Of a DNA stretch of 64,000 nt, positions 27,297 to 35,575 are shown in pieces. Each line of letters starts with the position of its first letter. The stretch's first letter is position 1. Source of the stretch: Kosakonia sp. SMBL-WEM22. Lineage in GTDB: Bacteria; Pseudomonadota; Gammaproteobacteria; Enterobacterales; Enterobacteriaceae. Position numbers and translations under genes: made by a program. The notes beneath the pieces are model-generated. The model did no database searches. It was not told the DNA's origin and saw nothing but the letters and a program-made list of their open reading frames with translations. The stretch covers positions 3,224,001-3,288,000 of the forward strand of contig NZ_CP051488.1 in the NCBI RefSeq assembly GCF_014490785.1, in the 5' to 3' direction.

Positions 27297-27887
27297 ATGA
27301 CACTGGATATCAATCAGCTTATTAGCCAGTATGGCTACGCCGCGCTGCTGGTCGGCAGCCTCGCCGAAGGCGAAACCATCACCCTGCTTGGCGGTGTAGC
27401 GGTGCACCAGGGGTTGCTGCGCTTTCCGCTGGTGGTGCTCGCGGTTGCCATCGGCGGCATCATTGGCGATCAGCTGCTCTACTTTGTTGGCCGCCGCTAT
27501 GGCGTTAAAATTTTGCGCCGCTTCACCCGCTACCGCGGCAAGATCCATCAGGCGCAGGCGCTTATTCGCCGTCACCCCTATCTGTTTGTGATTGGTACAC
27601 GCTTTATGTATGGCTTTCGTATTATCGGGCCGATACTGATTGGTACCAGCCATTTAAAACCGAAAATCTTTCTGCCGTTGAATATCTTAGGCGCGTTTAT
27701 CTGGGCGCTGATCTTCACCACGCTGGGGTATGTTGGCGGCGAAGTCATCACGCCGTGGCTGGAGTCCTTTGATCAGCACGCGAAGCGCTGGATCTGGGTA
27801 ATTATCGCCATTGCGCTGGTCTTCTGCCTGCGGTGGTGGTTTCGCCACCGCAGGAAGAAGCGTGAAGAGAATGCGGGCGATAACTAA
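27297..27887 (+). CDS. yohD: DedA-family membrane protein YohD
   Basis: A 196-residue DedA/SNARE-associated domain protein; relatives are proposed undecaprenyl-phosphate or lipid flippases linked to membrane potential. ATG at 27297 follows CTGGAGGA. Seen: the DedA motif GETITLLGGVAVHQG, RRHPYLFVIGTRFMYGFR and GPILIGTS, several membrane helices, and a basic C-terminal tail (RHRRKKREE). Its stop overlaps the yohF stop by 4 nt. Confidence 0.92.
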   Translation: MTLDINQLISQYGYAALLVGSLAEGETITLLGGVAVHQGLLRFPLVVLAVAIGGIIGDQLLYFVGRRYGVKILRRFTRYRGKIHQAQALIRRHPYLFVIGTRFMYGFRIIGPILIGTSHLKPKIFLPLNILGAFIWALIFTTLGYVGGEVITPWLESFDQHAKRWIWVIIAIALVFCLRWWFRHRRKKREENAGDN

Positions 27888-28657
27888 GCTTTTTGCGGTT
27901 TGAACTGCGGGTTTGCCAGCATAAAGCCGCCATCAATGATAAACGACTGGCCGGTGGTGTAGCTGGCATCATCGGCGCAGAGCCAGGCGACCATACTGGC
28001 GATCTCCCGCGTTGTGCCCGGCCGTGCCAGCGGAATGTTCGGCATCGAGCCGGGTTTGGCATCGTCATCGCTCATGTTGTTCATCGGCGTGGCGATGGCA
28101 CCGGGCGCAACGGCGTTGACCAGAATGTTGTGCGGCACCAGCTCCAGCGCCATCGATTTCGTCAGGCCACCGAGCGCATGTTTTGCTGCGGTATAGGCCG
28201 ACGCTTCCGGCAATGGCGTATGCTCGTGAACGGAAGTGATATTGACGATGCGCCCGCCCTGCCCCTGCTTCACCATATGACGCGCGGCGATCTGCGAGCA
28301 GAGAAACGCGCCGTCGACATCAACGGTGAAGATGCTGCGCCAGTCCTCAAAGGTGAGATCGAGAAACGGCGCTTTGCTCATCGCACCCGCGTTGTTAACC
28401 AGCGCATCGATACGCCCGAAACGGGCAATCAGGGTTTCAATCGCCTGCGCGCCTTGCGGCAGGTGGCTGAGATCGAGCTGGATGGTCTCCGCCCGGCGGC
28501 CAAAGGCCTCTACTTTTTGCGCCGTCTCCTGCGCGCCGCGCTCATCCGAGTGCCAGGTAATGCCAATATCAAATCCCCGCTCTGCCAACATCAGCGCGCT
28601 CTGCTTGCCGATGCCGGAGTCTGCGGCGGTGACGATTGCTACTTTGTTTGCCGACAT
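27884..28657 (-). CDS. yohF: SDR-family oxidoreductase YohF
   Basis: A 257-residue short-chain dehydrogenase/reductase. Seen: TAADSGIGKQ near the N-terminus (TGxxxGIG-type cofactor site), VNNAGAM, catalytic Ser in ITSVHEH, YxxxK as YTAAK, and a final IDGGFML. E. coli YohF is listed as an acetoin-dehydrogenase-like enzyme; the substrate is unproven. Convergent with yohD (4-nt overlap) and divergent from yohP. Confidence 0.93.
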   Translation of the reverse strand: MSANKVAIVTAADSGIGKQSALMLAERGFDIGITWHSDERGAQETAQKVEAFGRRAETIQLDLSHLPQGAQAIETLIARFGRIDALVNNAGAMSKAPFLDLTFEDWRSIFTVDVDGAFLCSQIAARHMVKQGQGGRIVNITSVHEHTPLPEASAYTAAKHALGGLTKSMALELVPHNILVNAVAPGAIATPMNNMSDDDAKPGSMPNIPLARPGTTREIASMVAWLCADDASYTTGQSFIIDGGFMLANPQFKPQKA

Positions 28658-28766
28658 GCGCTTCTCTCCGATTATTTAATAAGCAGTTAAGTATAGAAAA
28701 AAGGCGCAATGTTGAGAGATTGACTAGGCTTGCTGTAACTAACACATGAGAAGGAAGACGAAAATG

Positions 28767-28850
28767 ATGAAATTTTTACTTTGGGCGATCCTGATTATTT
28801 TCCTGATTGGCCTGCTGGTGGTGACCGGCGTCTTTAAGATGATTTTCTAA
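28767..28850 (+). CDS. yohP: Membrane miniprotein YohP
   Basis: A 27-residue single-span membrane protein, nearly identical to E. coli YohP in its C-terminal 20 residues (FLIGLLVVTGVFKMIF). Two ATGs stand in tandem at 28764 and 28767; the second gives the 27-residue E. coli length, and AAGGAAG lies 9 bases before it. E. coli YohP is a stress-induced miniprotein targeted by SRP after translation. The terminator is the first hairpin of the downstream repeat array. Confidence 0.9.
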   Translation: MKFLLWAILIIFLIGLLVVTGVFKMIF

Positions 28851-28857
28851 GAGCCCT

Positions 28858-29333
28858 GCCGGATGGCGGCGAAGCCTTATCCGGCCTACCAAAACAGAGC
28901 GATACATTAAGGCCCGGAGCGCATTTTCGCCTCCGGGCTTTTTGTTGTAGGCCTGATAAGCGCAGCGCCATCAGGCGTTGCGACATTGTCGGATGGCGGC
29001 GAAGCCTTATCCGGCCTACGAAATATAGCCACACATTGAGGCCCGGAGCGCATTTTCGCCTCCGGGCTTTTTGTTGTAGGCCTGATAAGCGCAGCGCCAT
29101 CAGGCGTTGCGACATTGCCGGATGGCGGCGAAGCCTTATCCGGCCTACGAAATATAGCCACACATTGAGGCCCGGAGCGCATTTTCGCCTCCGGGCTTTT
29201 TGTTGTAGGCCTGATAAGCGAAGCGCCATCAGGCATTACTCCATTGCCGGATGGCGGCGAAGCCTTATCCGGCCTACAAGACACAGCCATAAATTGAGGC
29301 CCGGTGCGCGTTGATGCCACCGGGCCTTTTGCA
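28858..29333. repeat. Tandem array of REP plus terminator units (129-130 bp period)
   Basis: About 3.6 copies of a unit made of a REP (GCCGGATGGCGGCGAAGCC ... CCGGCCTAC), a 20-bp spacer, a terminator-like hairpin (GCCCGGAG ... CTCCGGGC + TTTTT) and an inverted REP (GTAGGCCTGATAAGCG). The REP core recurs at 28861, 28991, 29120 and 29249. The internal copies are nearly identical, pointing to recent tandem duplication. The last hairpin differs (GGCCCGGTG/CACCGGGCC). In effect yohP is followed by four terminator-like hairpins. Confidence 0.9.
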
Positions 29334-29337
29334 AATG

Positions 29338-30294
29338 TTACTCGCCCTTCGCGCTGTAATTGATAGGCACCCAGCGATAACCGTTCCCGGCTTTTATCAC
29401 TTTGCCAATCCCCGGGAAGGCGATATGCGCCGCCGCTACCCAATCCCCTTCACGCGCCACCTGCGCCAGCACCTTCTCGCGCGTTGCTACCGCCTGCTTA
29501 CTATCGACATCAAAATGGATGGCCACTTTAGGATCGGGCAGCTGAACCGGCTGAGCGTGAATAATATCGCCCCATAGCATCACGGTTTTTCCGCCGTGCG
29601 TAACGCGGTAAATCACACTGCCCGGGGTATGTCCCGCTGCCGGGATCGCTTCAATGCCGGGAAGAATCGTTGTCGGCGCATGGAAACTATTCAGCTTCCC
29701 TGCGTCGATCACCGGGCGTAGCGAGCGTTCCGATTCGGCGAAAGTGTGGCGCTGCCCCTCCTCTACCTCCGACGCCCGCGTCGGATTAAGCCAGAGATCG
29801 ACATCGCGCTGGTCGACGCGCACGGTGGCATTCGGGAACGCCGGTTTGCCATCACGCTGCACGCCGCCGGAGTGGTCGCCATGAATATGGGTCAACAACA
29901 CCAGGTCGATGGACGCCGGATCGATACCTGCGGCGCGCAGACTCTCCGGTAGATGGCCGCCCGCATCGCCCATTAATGCTCCGGCACCTGCATCCACAAG
30001 GATCAGCTGTTTGCCGGTGTTGATCACAAAGGCGTTAATGGAAGTTTCAGCCTGCACCGCCATATTGGCCTGCGCCATCTGCGCCTCTAAGCGCTGTGGT
30101 GTGATATTGATCAGCAGCTTGTCCAAAGGCACCTTGACGGTGCCATCTGAGACGGCGGTGATTTGCCAGTCGCCCAGCGCCATCCGGTAGTAGCCCGGTG
30201 CCTGAGCCTGCTGGGTGGAAAGCGATGTGGCAATAGCATGTTGCATCGTCAGCCCGGCGGCAGAGAGCGCCAGCAGTAGCGGATAATATTTCAT
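29338..30294 (-). CDS. Periplasmic MBL-fold metallo-hydrolase
   Basis: 318 aa. Seen: a signal peptide (MKYYPLLLALSAAG ... ATS), then a metallo-beta-lactamase fold with HIHGDH at 136-141 (two-metal site), AAGHTPGS (third His) and LWGDIIH. The relatives I recall are methyl-parathion-hydrolase/lactonase-like secreted enzymes rather than true beta-lactamases; the substrate is unknown. It is divergent from a LysR gene 72 bp away, which probably controls it. Replaces the E. coli mdtQ position. Confidence 0.82.
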   Translation of the reverse strand: MKYYPLLLALSAAGLTMQHAIATSLSTQQAQAPGYYRMALGDWQITAVSDGTVKVPLDKLLINITPQRLEAQMAQANMAVQAETSINAFVINTGKQLILVDAGAGALMGDAGGHLPESLRAAGIDPASIDLVLLTHIHGDHSGGVQRDGKPAFPNATVRVDQRDVDLWLNPTRASEVEEGQRHTFAESERSLRPVIDAGKLNSFHAPTTILPGIEAIPAAGHTPGSVIYRVTHGGKTVMLWGDIIHAQPVQLPDPKVAIHFDVDSKQAVATREKVLAQVAREGDWVAAAHIAFPGIGKVIKAGNGYRWVPINYSAKGE

Positions 30295-30342
30295 TCTTTC
30301 TCTCCTGTTTTACATTGCGCCAGTATGCTGCGCCCGCTACTA

Positions 30343-30364
30343 TCACTCCAATTGATTGGAGCGA
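30343..30364. promoter_or_regulatory. Inverted repeat, probable LysR-type operator
   Basis: CTCCAAT-TG-ATTGGAG (30346-30361) is a perfect 7-bp inverted repeat. It extends to 11 bp with one mismatch (ATCACTCCAAT / ATTGGAGCGAT). It lies between the divergent hydrolase and LysR genes, and its right arm contains the GGAG ribosome site of the LysR gene, which suggests autorepression. Confidence 0.6.
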
Positions 30365-30366
30365 TA

Positions 30367-31281
30367 ATGACTATCAAAGAGAATGATTTCCGCAAGATCG
30401 ATCTGAATCTGCTGATCGCCTTTGCAGTGCTTTACCGTGAGCAGAGCGTCTCTGCGGCGGCGGATAAACTGCACCTCGGGCAGCCGGCGGTAAGCGGCGT
30501 GCTGTCGCGGCTGCGTACGCTGTTCGACGATCCGCTGTTTATCCGCAGTGGACATAAGATGCAGCCGACCACTCGCGCCAGCGAACTGCACGGTGAACTT
30601 CTGCCGCTGCTTGAGCAGCTGCAGAGCGCGCTGTTTCAACAGGCGGCGTTCGATGCACAAACGGCGAAGGCGACGCTGACGCTGGGGATGGCGGATTGGG
30701 TAGAGATATGGCTTATGCCGAAGATTATTCCGGCGCTGATGCAACATGCGCCTGGTATACGCCTGAACGTGGTGGCAAGCGATCCCTTCAGCGATGCCGC
30801 AAGACTTGAGGGCGGTGAAATGGATATGGCGGTCAGCGTTGCCGTCGCCGGGCCGCGCTGGCTGGAGCGTGAAGTGTTGACCACCATGCCGTTTGCCACG
30901 CTCTGGCATCCGCAGCAGTTAAGACTTAATTCCCCACTGGATGTAAAGACTTTTGCCGAGCAACGACATTTGATGGTCAGCTACCGTGAAGCGAGCAGCA
31001 GCCATTTTGATACCCTGCTGGCAAAAAGTGGTTATCAACGGCAGATCGCCTACACCACGCCCCACTTCGCCGCGCTGCCGGGTTTGCTGGAGACGATGCC
31101 CGCACTGGCCACGGTACCCGCCGGGCTGGCGGATGAGTGGCAGCGCACCCGTGGATTGGTGCGCAGCCCGTTACCGCTCGACGCGGAGCCGATTGAAATT
31201 GCCATGCTCTGGCATCAGCGCCACAGCAGCGATCCGGCAGTGATGTGGCTTAAATCCTTCATCGCTACGCTTATCACCTGA
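30367..31281 (+). CDS. LysR-family transcription regulator
   Basis: 304 aa from ATG at 30367 with TTGGAG upstream; an earlier in-frame start would run through the operator. Seen: N-terminal winged helix (LNLLIAFAVLYREQSVSAAADKL, then QPAVSGVLSRLR) and a periplasmic-binding-fold effector domain from about residue 95. The NodD/PcpR-like style (RKIDLNLL) is common next to degradative enzyme genes. Probable target is the divergent hydrolase gene. Convergent with the bgl operon (20 bp apart). Confidence 0.88.
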   Translation: MTIKENDFRKIDLNLLIAFAVLYREQSVSAAADKLHLGQPAVSGVLSRLRTLFDDPLFIRSGHKMQPTTRASELHGELLPLLEQLQSALFQQAAFDAQTAKATLTLGMADWVEIWLMPKIIPALMQHAPGIRLNVVASDPFSDAARLEGGEMDMAVSVAVAGPRWLEREVLTTMPFATLWHPQQLRLNSPLDVKTFAEQRHLMVSYREASSSHFDTLLAKSGYQRQIAYTTPHFAALPGLLETMPALATVPAGLADEWQRTRGLVRSPLPLDAEPIEIAMLWHQRHSSDPAVMWLKSFIATLIT

Positions 31282-31301
31282 CGCTCGGCCAGCAGAAGCA
31301 T

Positions 31302-32693
31302 TTACTTCAGGCTCGCTCCGTTACTGGCGATGACATCGCGATACCAGAAGAAACTCTTCTTGCGGCTGCGCGCCAGCGTGCCGCTGCCATCATCTTCGCG
31401 GTCAACGTAGATAAAACCGTAGCGCTTGGAGATTTCCGCTTTCGAGGCGCTCACCAGATCGATAGGCCCCCAGCTGGTGTAGCCCAGCATCTCGACACCA
31501 TCTTCAATCGCTTCACGCACCTGAACCAGATGATCGTTCATGTAGGCGATGCGGTAATCATCATGAATGCTGCCGTCTGCCTCGACCTTATCCTTCGCCC
31601 CTAACCCATTCTCAACAATAAAGAGCGGTTTTTGCCAGCGATCCCACATCACATTCAGCAGCGTGCGCAGGCCAAGCGGATCGATCTGCCAGCCCCACTC
31701 TGAACTGGGCAGATGCGGGTTGGGCACCATGCTGAGAATATTGCCGCGCAGCTGCTGGTTAAGCGCTTCATCTGCGGTAACGCAGCCGCTCATATAGTAA
31801 CTGAAGGAGATGAAATCAACGGTGGTGCGCAGCGCCTCACGATCGGCGTCGGTGATCTCAATCTCAATACCGTTATCACGGAAGTAGCGCAGCATATAGC
31901 CCGGGTAAGCACCGCGGCACTGCACATCGCCAAAGAAGGCCCAGCTTCGGTTTTGCTGCATCGTCTCGAATACATCTTCCGGTTTACAGCTAAGTGGATA
32001 CATCAGCCCGCCGAGCAGCATATTACCTATCTTGGCGTCCGGGATAATCTCATGGCACGCTTTGACCACCAGCGCACTTGCCACCAGCTGATGGTGGATC
32101 GCCTGGTAGACTTCCGCTTTGCTGCTGCTGTTTGGCAGACCGACGCCGGTCATCGGCGCATGAAGCGACATATTGATCTCATTGAAAGTGAGCCACAGCT
32201 TCACTTTTGTCTGATATCGGCTAAACACTGTGCGGGCATAGTGTTCGAAGCAGCGGATAGTATCGCGGCTTCCCCAGCCACCGTAATCTTTGACCAGCCC
32301 CCACGGCATTTCATAGTGGGATAAGGTCACCAGCGGCGTGATGCCGTGCTCTACCAGCTCATCGAATAAGTCGTCATAAAAAGCCAGCCCCGCCTCATTG
32401 GGCGTACTCTCATCCCCATTGGGGAAAATACGCGCCCAGGCGATGGAGACGCGCAGACAGTTGAAGCCCATCTCGGCAAACAGGGCGACATCTTCCGGAT
32501 AGCGGTGGTAGAAGTCGATCGCCACATCTTTAAGCGCGCTGTCACCCTCTTTGCGCTCAACCTGTTCACCAAATACGCCGTTCGGCTGCATATCGGATGT
32601 CGACAGCCCCTTACCATCCTCTTGCCACGCCCCTTCAACCTGATTGGCGGCAATGGCTCCACCCCATAAAAATCCCGCTGGAAATGCTTTCAT
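31302..32693 (-). CDS. bglB: 6-phospho-beta-glucosidase (GH1)
   Basis: Cytoplasmic enzyme that splits phosphorylated beta-glucosides delivered by the PTS permease. 463 aa. Seen: LWGGAIAANQVEGAW at the N-terminus, acid/base Glu in TFNEIN (169-174), nucleophile Glu in IVENGLG, and SKRYGFIYVD near the end, which holds the 6-phosphate-binding residues of the phospho-glycosidase branch. BglB/AscB/BglA cannot be told apart with certainty. Last gene of the operon, 15 bp after bglF. Confidence 0.9.
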   Translation of the reverse strand: MKAFPAGFLWGGAIAANQVEGAWQEDGKGLSTSDMQPNGVFGEQVERKEGDSALKDVAIDFYHRYPEDVALFAEMGFNCLRVSIAWARIFPNGDESTPNEAGLAFYDDLFDELVEHGITPLVTLSHYEMPWGLVKDYGGWGSRDTIRCFEHYARTVFSRYQTKVKLWLTFNEINMSLHAPMTGVGLPNSSSKAEVYQAIHHQLVASALVVKACHEIIPDAKIGNMLLGGLMYPLSCKPEDVFETMQQNRSWAFFGDVQCRGAYPGYMLRYFRDNGIEIEITDADREALRTTVDFISFSYYMSGCVTADEALNQQLRGNILSMVPNPHLPSSEWGWQIDPLGLRTLLNVMWDRWQKPLFIVENGLGAKDKVEADGSIHDDYRIAYMNDHLVQVREAIEDGVEMLGYTSWGPIDLVSASKAEISKRYGFIYVDREDDGSGTLARSRKKSFFWYRDVIASNGASLK

Positions 32694-32708
32694 TCTCTTC
32701 TCCTTTGA

Positions 32709-34568
32709 TTAAATGACCACCGCCAGCAGCGGTTTCCCGGCCTGAACGGAGGTGGACGCCACGTTGTTTACGCCGGCAAAATTTTCGCTGTTACTGATGA
32801 TGATTGGCGTGGCGAGATCGAACCCGGCGTCGAGGATCGCGGCGCGATCGAATTCGAGTAGCAGATCGCCCGGCTGCACTCTGTCGCCGACGCTGACATG
32901 CGCCGTAAACGGTTTACCTTCCAGTTTGACGGTATCGATTCCGACGTGGATTAACATCTCTACCCCGCTATCGCTGAGCAACCCAATCGCATGTTTGGTT
33001 TCAAACAGCGAGGCGATTTCACCGGCAAAGGGAGCGACAACCCGGCAATCCACAGGAATAATCGCCACGCCGTCCCCCAGCACACCACTGGCGAAGGTGG
33101 CATCCGTCACCTGATCCAGCGCCAGCACGCTGCCACTCATCGGTGCCAGTAGCGTCATCCCATCAGTTTCCGGATTTTGCACAGTAGACGGTGCGACTGC
33201 CGGAGCTTTCGGCAGGCCGGCAATGCAAGTCAGCAGTAACGCCAGCATAAATGATGCTGCACTACCCACAATACCGCCCCACAGGGTGGCATCGATGCCT
33301 CCGGGCGGGATCATCTGTGCGAAAGAGAAGACATTCGCCATCCCAAAAGAGTAAGTATGCGTGCCGCTAAAACCGACAATCGCGCCGCCAAGCGAGCCGC
33401 CCAGGCAACCAAAAATAAAGGGACGACGCAGCGGCAGTGTTAAACCATAAACCGCCGGTTCAGTGATGCCGAAAATCCCCGCCGCCACGGCGGAACCCGC
33501 CAGCGTTTTTTGCTGTTTGTCGCGGCTACGCAGGAAAATACCCAGCGTCGCGCCCACCTGTCCAAGTACCGCGGGCAACAGGATCGGCAGCATCGAATCC
33601 TGACCGAAGACGGCCATGTTGTTGATCATCAGCGGCACTAATCCCCAGTGCAGACCAAATATCACGCACACTTGCCACATTGCGCCCATTGCGCCGCCCG
33701 CCAGCCAGGGAGAGAGGGTGTAAATGGCCTGATAACCGTTCGCCAGCCCCTGACTCAACCAGGTTGCGATCGGGCCGATGATTAAAAAGGTGAGCGGTAC
33801 GGTGACGGCAATGCAGAGTACCGGCGAGAAGAAGTTTTTCACGGCAGAGTGCAGAAAGCGGTTGCCCTGTTTTTCCAGCCAGCAACTGACCCAGGAAGCG
33901 AGGATGATCGGGATCACCGAGCCGCTGTAGTTGAGAAAGGTGATCGGGATACCGAGGAAGGTTTCGCTCACTGCCTCGCTCGTCTGCCCGGCGTCGAAGG
34001 CAGCGATCATTAGCGGATGGGTCAACGCCCCACCAATCGCCATGGTGATGAAGGGATTGCCGCCAAATTTTTTCCCGGCGGTATAACCCAGCACCAGCGG
34101 GAAGAAAAAGAAGAGCGCGTCGCTGGCGGCGAACCAGATTTTATAAGTGCCGCTCTCGGGCTGCAGCCAGTTGCAGACTACCGCCAGCGCAAGAATGCCT
34201 TTCAGGATACCGGATGCGGCCAGAATACCGATAAAGGGAGTGAAGATACCCGAAATAATGTCAATCAGACGGCTAAAGAGCGAGCCTTTATCATCGCTAG
34301 CAACAATCGGCGTATCCTCTTTTATCCCGGCCGCTTCGCATACCGCCAGCCAGACGTCGTGAACGTGGTTGCCGATCACTACCTGGAACTGTCCACCACT
34401 CTCTACCACCATGATGATCCCAGGCTGTTTTTTAAGCCCGTCGGCATCGGCCTTCTCCATCTCTTTGAGTTTAAAGCGTAACCGCGTCGCGCAATGCACC
34501 ACGCTGCTAATGTTCTCCTTGCCGCCAACGTGGCTGAGAATGACGTTCGCCAGCGTTTGATAATCCAT
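32709..34568 (-). CDS. bglF: Beta-glucoside PTS permease EIIBCA
   Basis: 619-residue fused phosphotransferase permease that imports and phosphorylates beta-glucosides. ATG at 34568; longer frames run into the leader hairpin. Order: EIIB (1-90) with phosphorylated Cys26 in VVHCATRLRF; EIIC (about 100-460) with about ten helices and the GITEPAVYG motif; EIIA (about 480-619) with the active His in MLIHVGIDTV. In E. coli, BglF also phosphorylates BglG to silence it without substrate. Preceded by an antiterminator/terminator. Confidence 0.93.
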   Translation of the reverse strand: MDYQTLANVILSHVGGKENISSVVHCATRLRFKLKEMEKADADGLKKQPGIIMVVESGGQFQVVIGNHVHDVWLAVCEAAGIKEDTPIVASDDKGSLFSRLIDIISGIFTPFIGILAASGILKGILALAVVCNWLQPESGTYKIWFAASDALFFFFPLVLGYTAGKKFGGNPFITMAIGGALTHPLMIAAFDAGQTSEAVSETFLGIPITFLNYSGSVIPIILASWVSCWLEKQGNRFLHSAVKNFFSPVLCIAVTVPLTFLIIGPIATWLSQGLANGYQAIYTLSPWLAGGAMGAMWQVCVIFGLHWGLVPLMINNMAVFGQDSMLPILLPAVLGQVGATLGIFLRSRDKQQKTLAGSAVAAGIFGITEPAVYGLTLPLRRPFIFGCLGGSLGGAIVGFSGTHTYSFGMANVFSFAQMIPPGGIDATLWGGIVGSAASFMLALLLTCIAGLPKAPAVAPSTVQNPETDGMTLLAPMSGSVLALDQVTDATFASGVLGDGVAIIPVDCRVVAPFAGEIASLFETKHAIGLLSDSGVEMLIHVGIDTVKLEGKPFTAHVSVGDRVQPGDLLLEFDRAAILDAGFDLATPIIISNSENFAGVNNVASTSVQAGKPLLAVVI

Positions 34569-34597
34569 GCTTGTGTCCTTACCTCTTATGTCTGAGT

Positions 34598-34675
34598 AAA
34601 AAAAAAACCTGAGACACGTCACCTTGCGGCGACGGACTCAGGTTTTGCCTGCACACGTTAGTGCAGTAACAACCC
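34598..34675 (-). promoter_or_regulatory. BglG-type RNA antiterminator overlapping a terminator, upstream of bglF
   Basis: On the minus strand the leader reads GGGTTGTTACTGCAC ... GTGCAGGCAAAACCTGAG (34637-34675), the pattern of a ribonucleic antiterminator of the BglG family. It overlaps the first arm of a 10-bp terminator stem (AAAACCTGAG / CTCAGGTTTT), which is followed by ten U. BglG binding should hold the antiterminator fold and let transcription enter bglF-bglB. Confidence 0.9.
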
Positions 34676-34685
34676 ATAGGTGCAG

Positions 34686-35519
34686 TTAGCGCTGCTCTTT
34701 TCTCACGCGCTCAATATGGAGCGCGAGAAACATTGTCTCTTCGTTGGTCAGTCGCCGCTGATAGGTGCTGGCCAGGTGAAGCGCCACTTTCTCGGCACAC
34801 TTCCACGCCAGCGGGTAGTTATCTTTTACCGCCTGATGGAGGCTGAGATCGTCGTCGTCAACCACCGTGCTGTTCAGCATGCGCTGGGAGAAGAACTTAA
34901 GATGGGTAACAAAACGCTGATAGCTCAGCCCCTCTTCGTCATACTCCAGCTTTAACTGATACTGCACGATATGCAGGATCTCCTGCATCGCGCGGGTGAT
35001 GTGCATCACCTCCGGCATCGCGCTGTTTAGCTGTGCGGTCACCAGATGCAGCGCGATAAATCCCGCTTCATCTTCCGGCAGTACCACGCCGAGTCGCCTG
35101 TCGATGATCGCGCGCGCTTCATGCCCAAGCGCGAACTCCTTCGGGTAGAGGCGTTTGATCTCCCACAGCAACCCGTTGCGAATAAGCAGACCTTTTTTCT
35201 GCCGCTCGATGGCGAAGTAGCAGTGATCGGTGAGCGTGATGTAGAGGCTCTCCTGCAGCTTACCCAGCCGTTCGCTAGCCAGAGCGATAATGCGATCGCA
35301 GGCGGTCATCACCTCGAGTGGTATCTGATTGAGCAACTCCCCCAACCGGCGGACCAGATCGTCGCTTTGCAGCGCAAAGACCTTTTCGATAGAGGCCTCA
35401 TCAAGACGATCGCCGGGACGCTTCTGAAACGCGATGCCGCGCCCCATCACCACCTGTTCACGCTGCTGCTCATCCAGCACCACTGCGACATTATTATTTA
35501 ATATTTTGGCGATACGCAT
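34686..35519 (-). CDS. bglG: BglG-family transcription antiterminator
   Basis: 277-residue RNA-binding regulator. ATG at 35519 gives the standard N-terminus MRIAKILNNNVAVV; a frame to 35576 has no support. Seen: CAT RNA-binding domain (1-55), PRD1 (about 65-170) with LTDHCYFAIER and GHEARAII, and PRD2 (about 171-277) with LHLVTAQLN and LALHIERV, whose His residues are the PTS phosphorylation sites. It should act on the antiterminators at 34598-34675 and 37913-37988. Third gene of the operon. Confidence 0.93.
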   Translation of the reverse strand: MRIAKILNNNVAVVLDEQQREQVVMGRGIAFQKRPGDRLDEASIEKVFALQSDDLVRRLGELLNQIPLEVMTACDRIIALASERLGKLQESLYITLTDHCYFAIERQKKGLLIRNGLLWEIKRLYPKEFALGHEARAIIDRRLGVVLPEDEAGFIALHLVTAQLNSAMPEVMHITRAMQEILHIVQYQLKLEYDEEGLSYQRFVTHLKFFSQRMLNSTVVDDDDLSLHQAVKDNYPLAWKCAEKVALHLASTYQRRLTNEETMFLALHIERVRKEQR

Positions 35520-35575
35520 TCCGCCCGCCGGAACCAGACCGGAAGAGAAACCTGCCTCGCCGATGTGTGAAACCA

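Noticed and set aside
28834..29443. Open frames of 131 and 178 codons with internal repeats
   Set aside because: They are translations of the tandem REP/terminator array; the repeated peptide comes from the DNA repeat.
29338..30294. MBL-fold gene as a beta-lactamase resistance gene
   Set aside because: HxHxDH is shared by the whole superfamily; length and the other motifs fit lactonase or organophosphate-hydrolase-type enzymes, not class B beta-lactamases.
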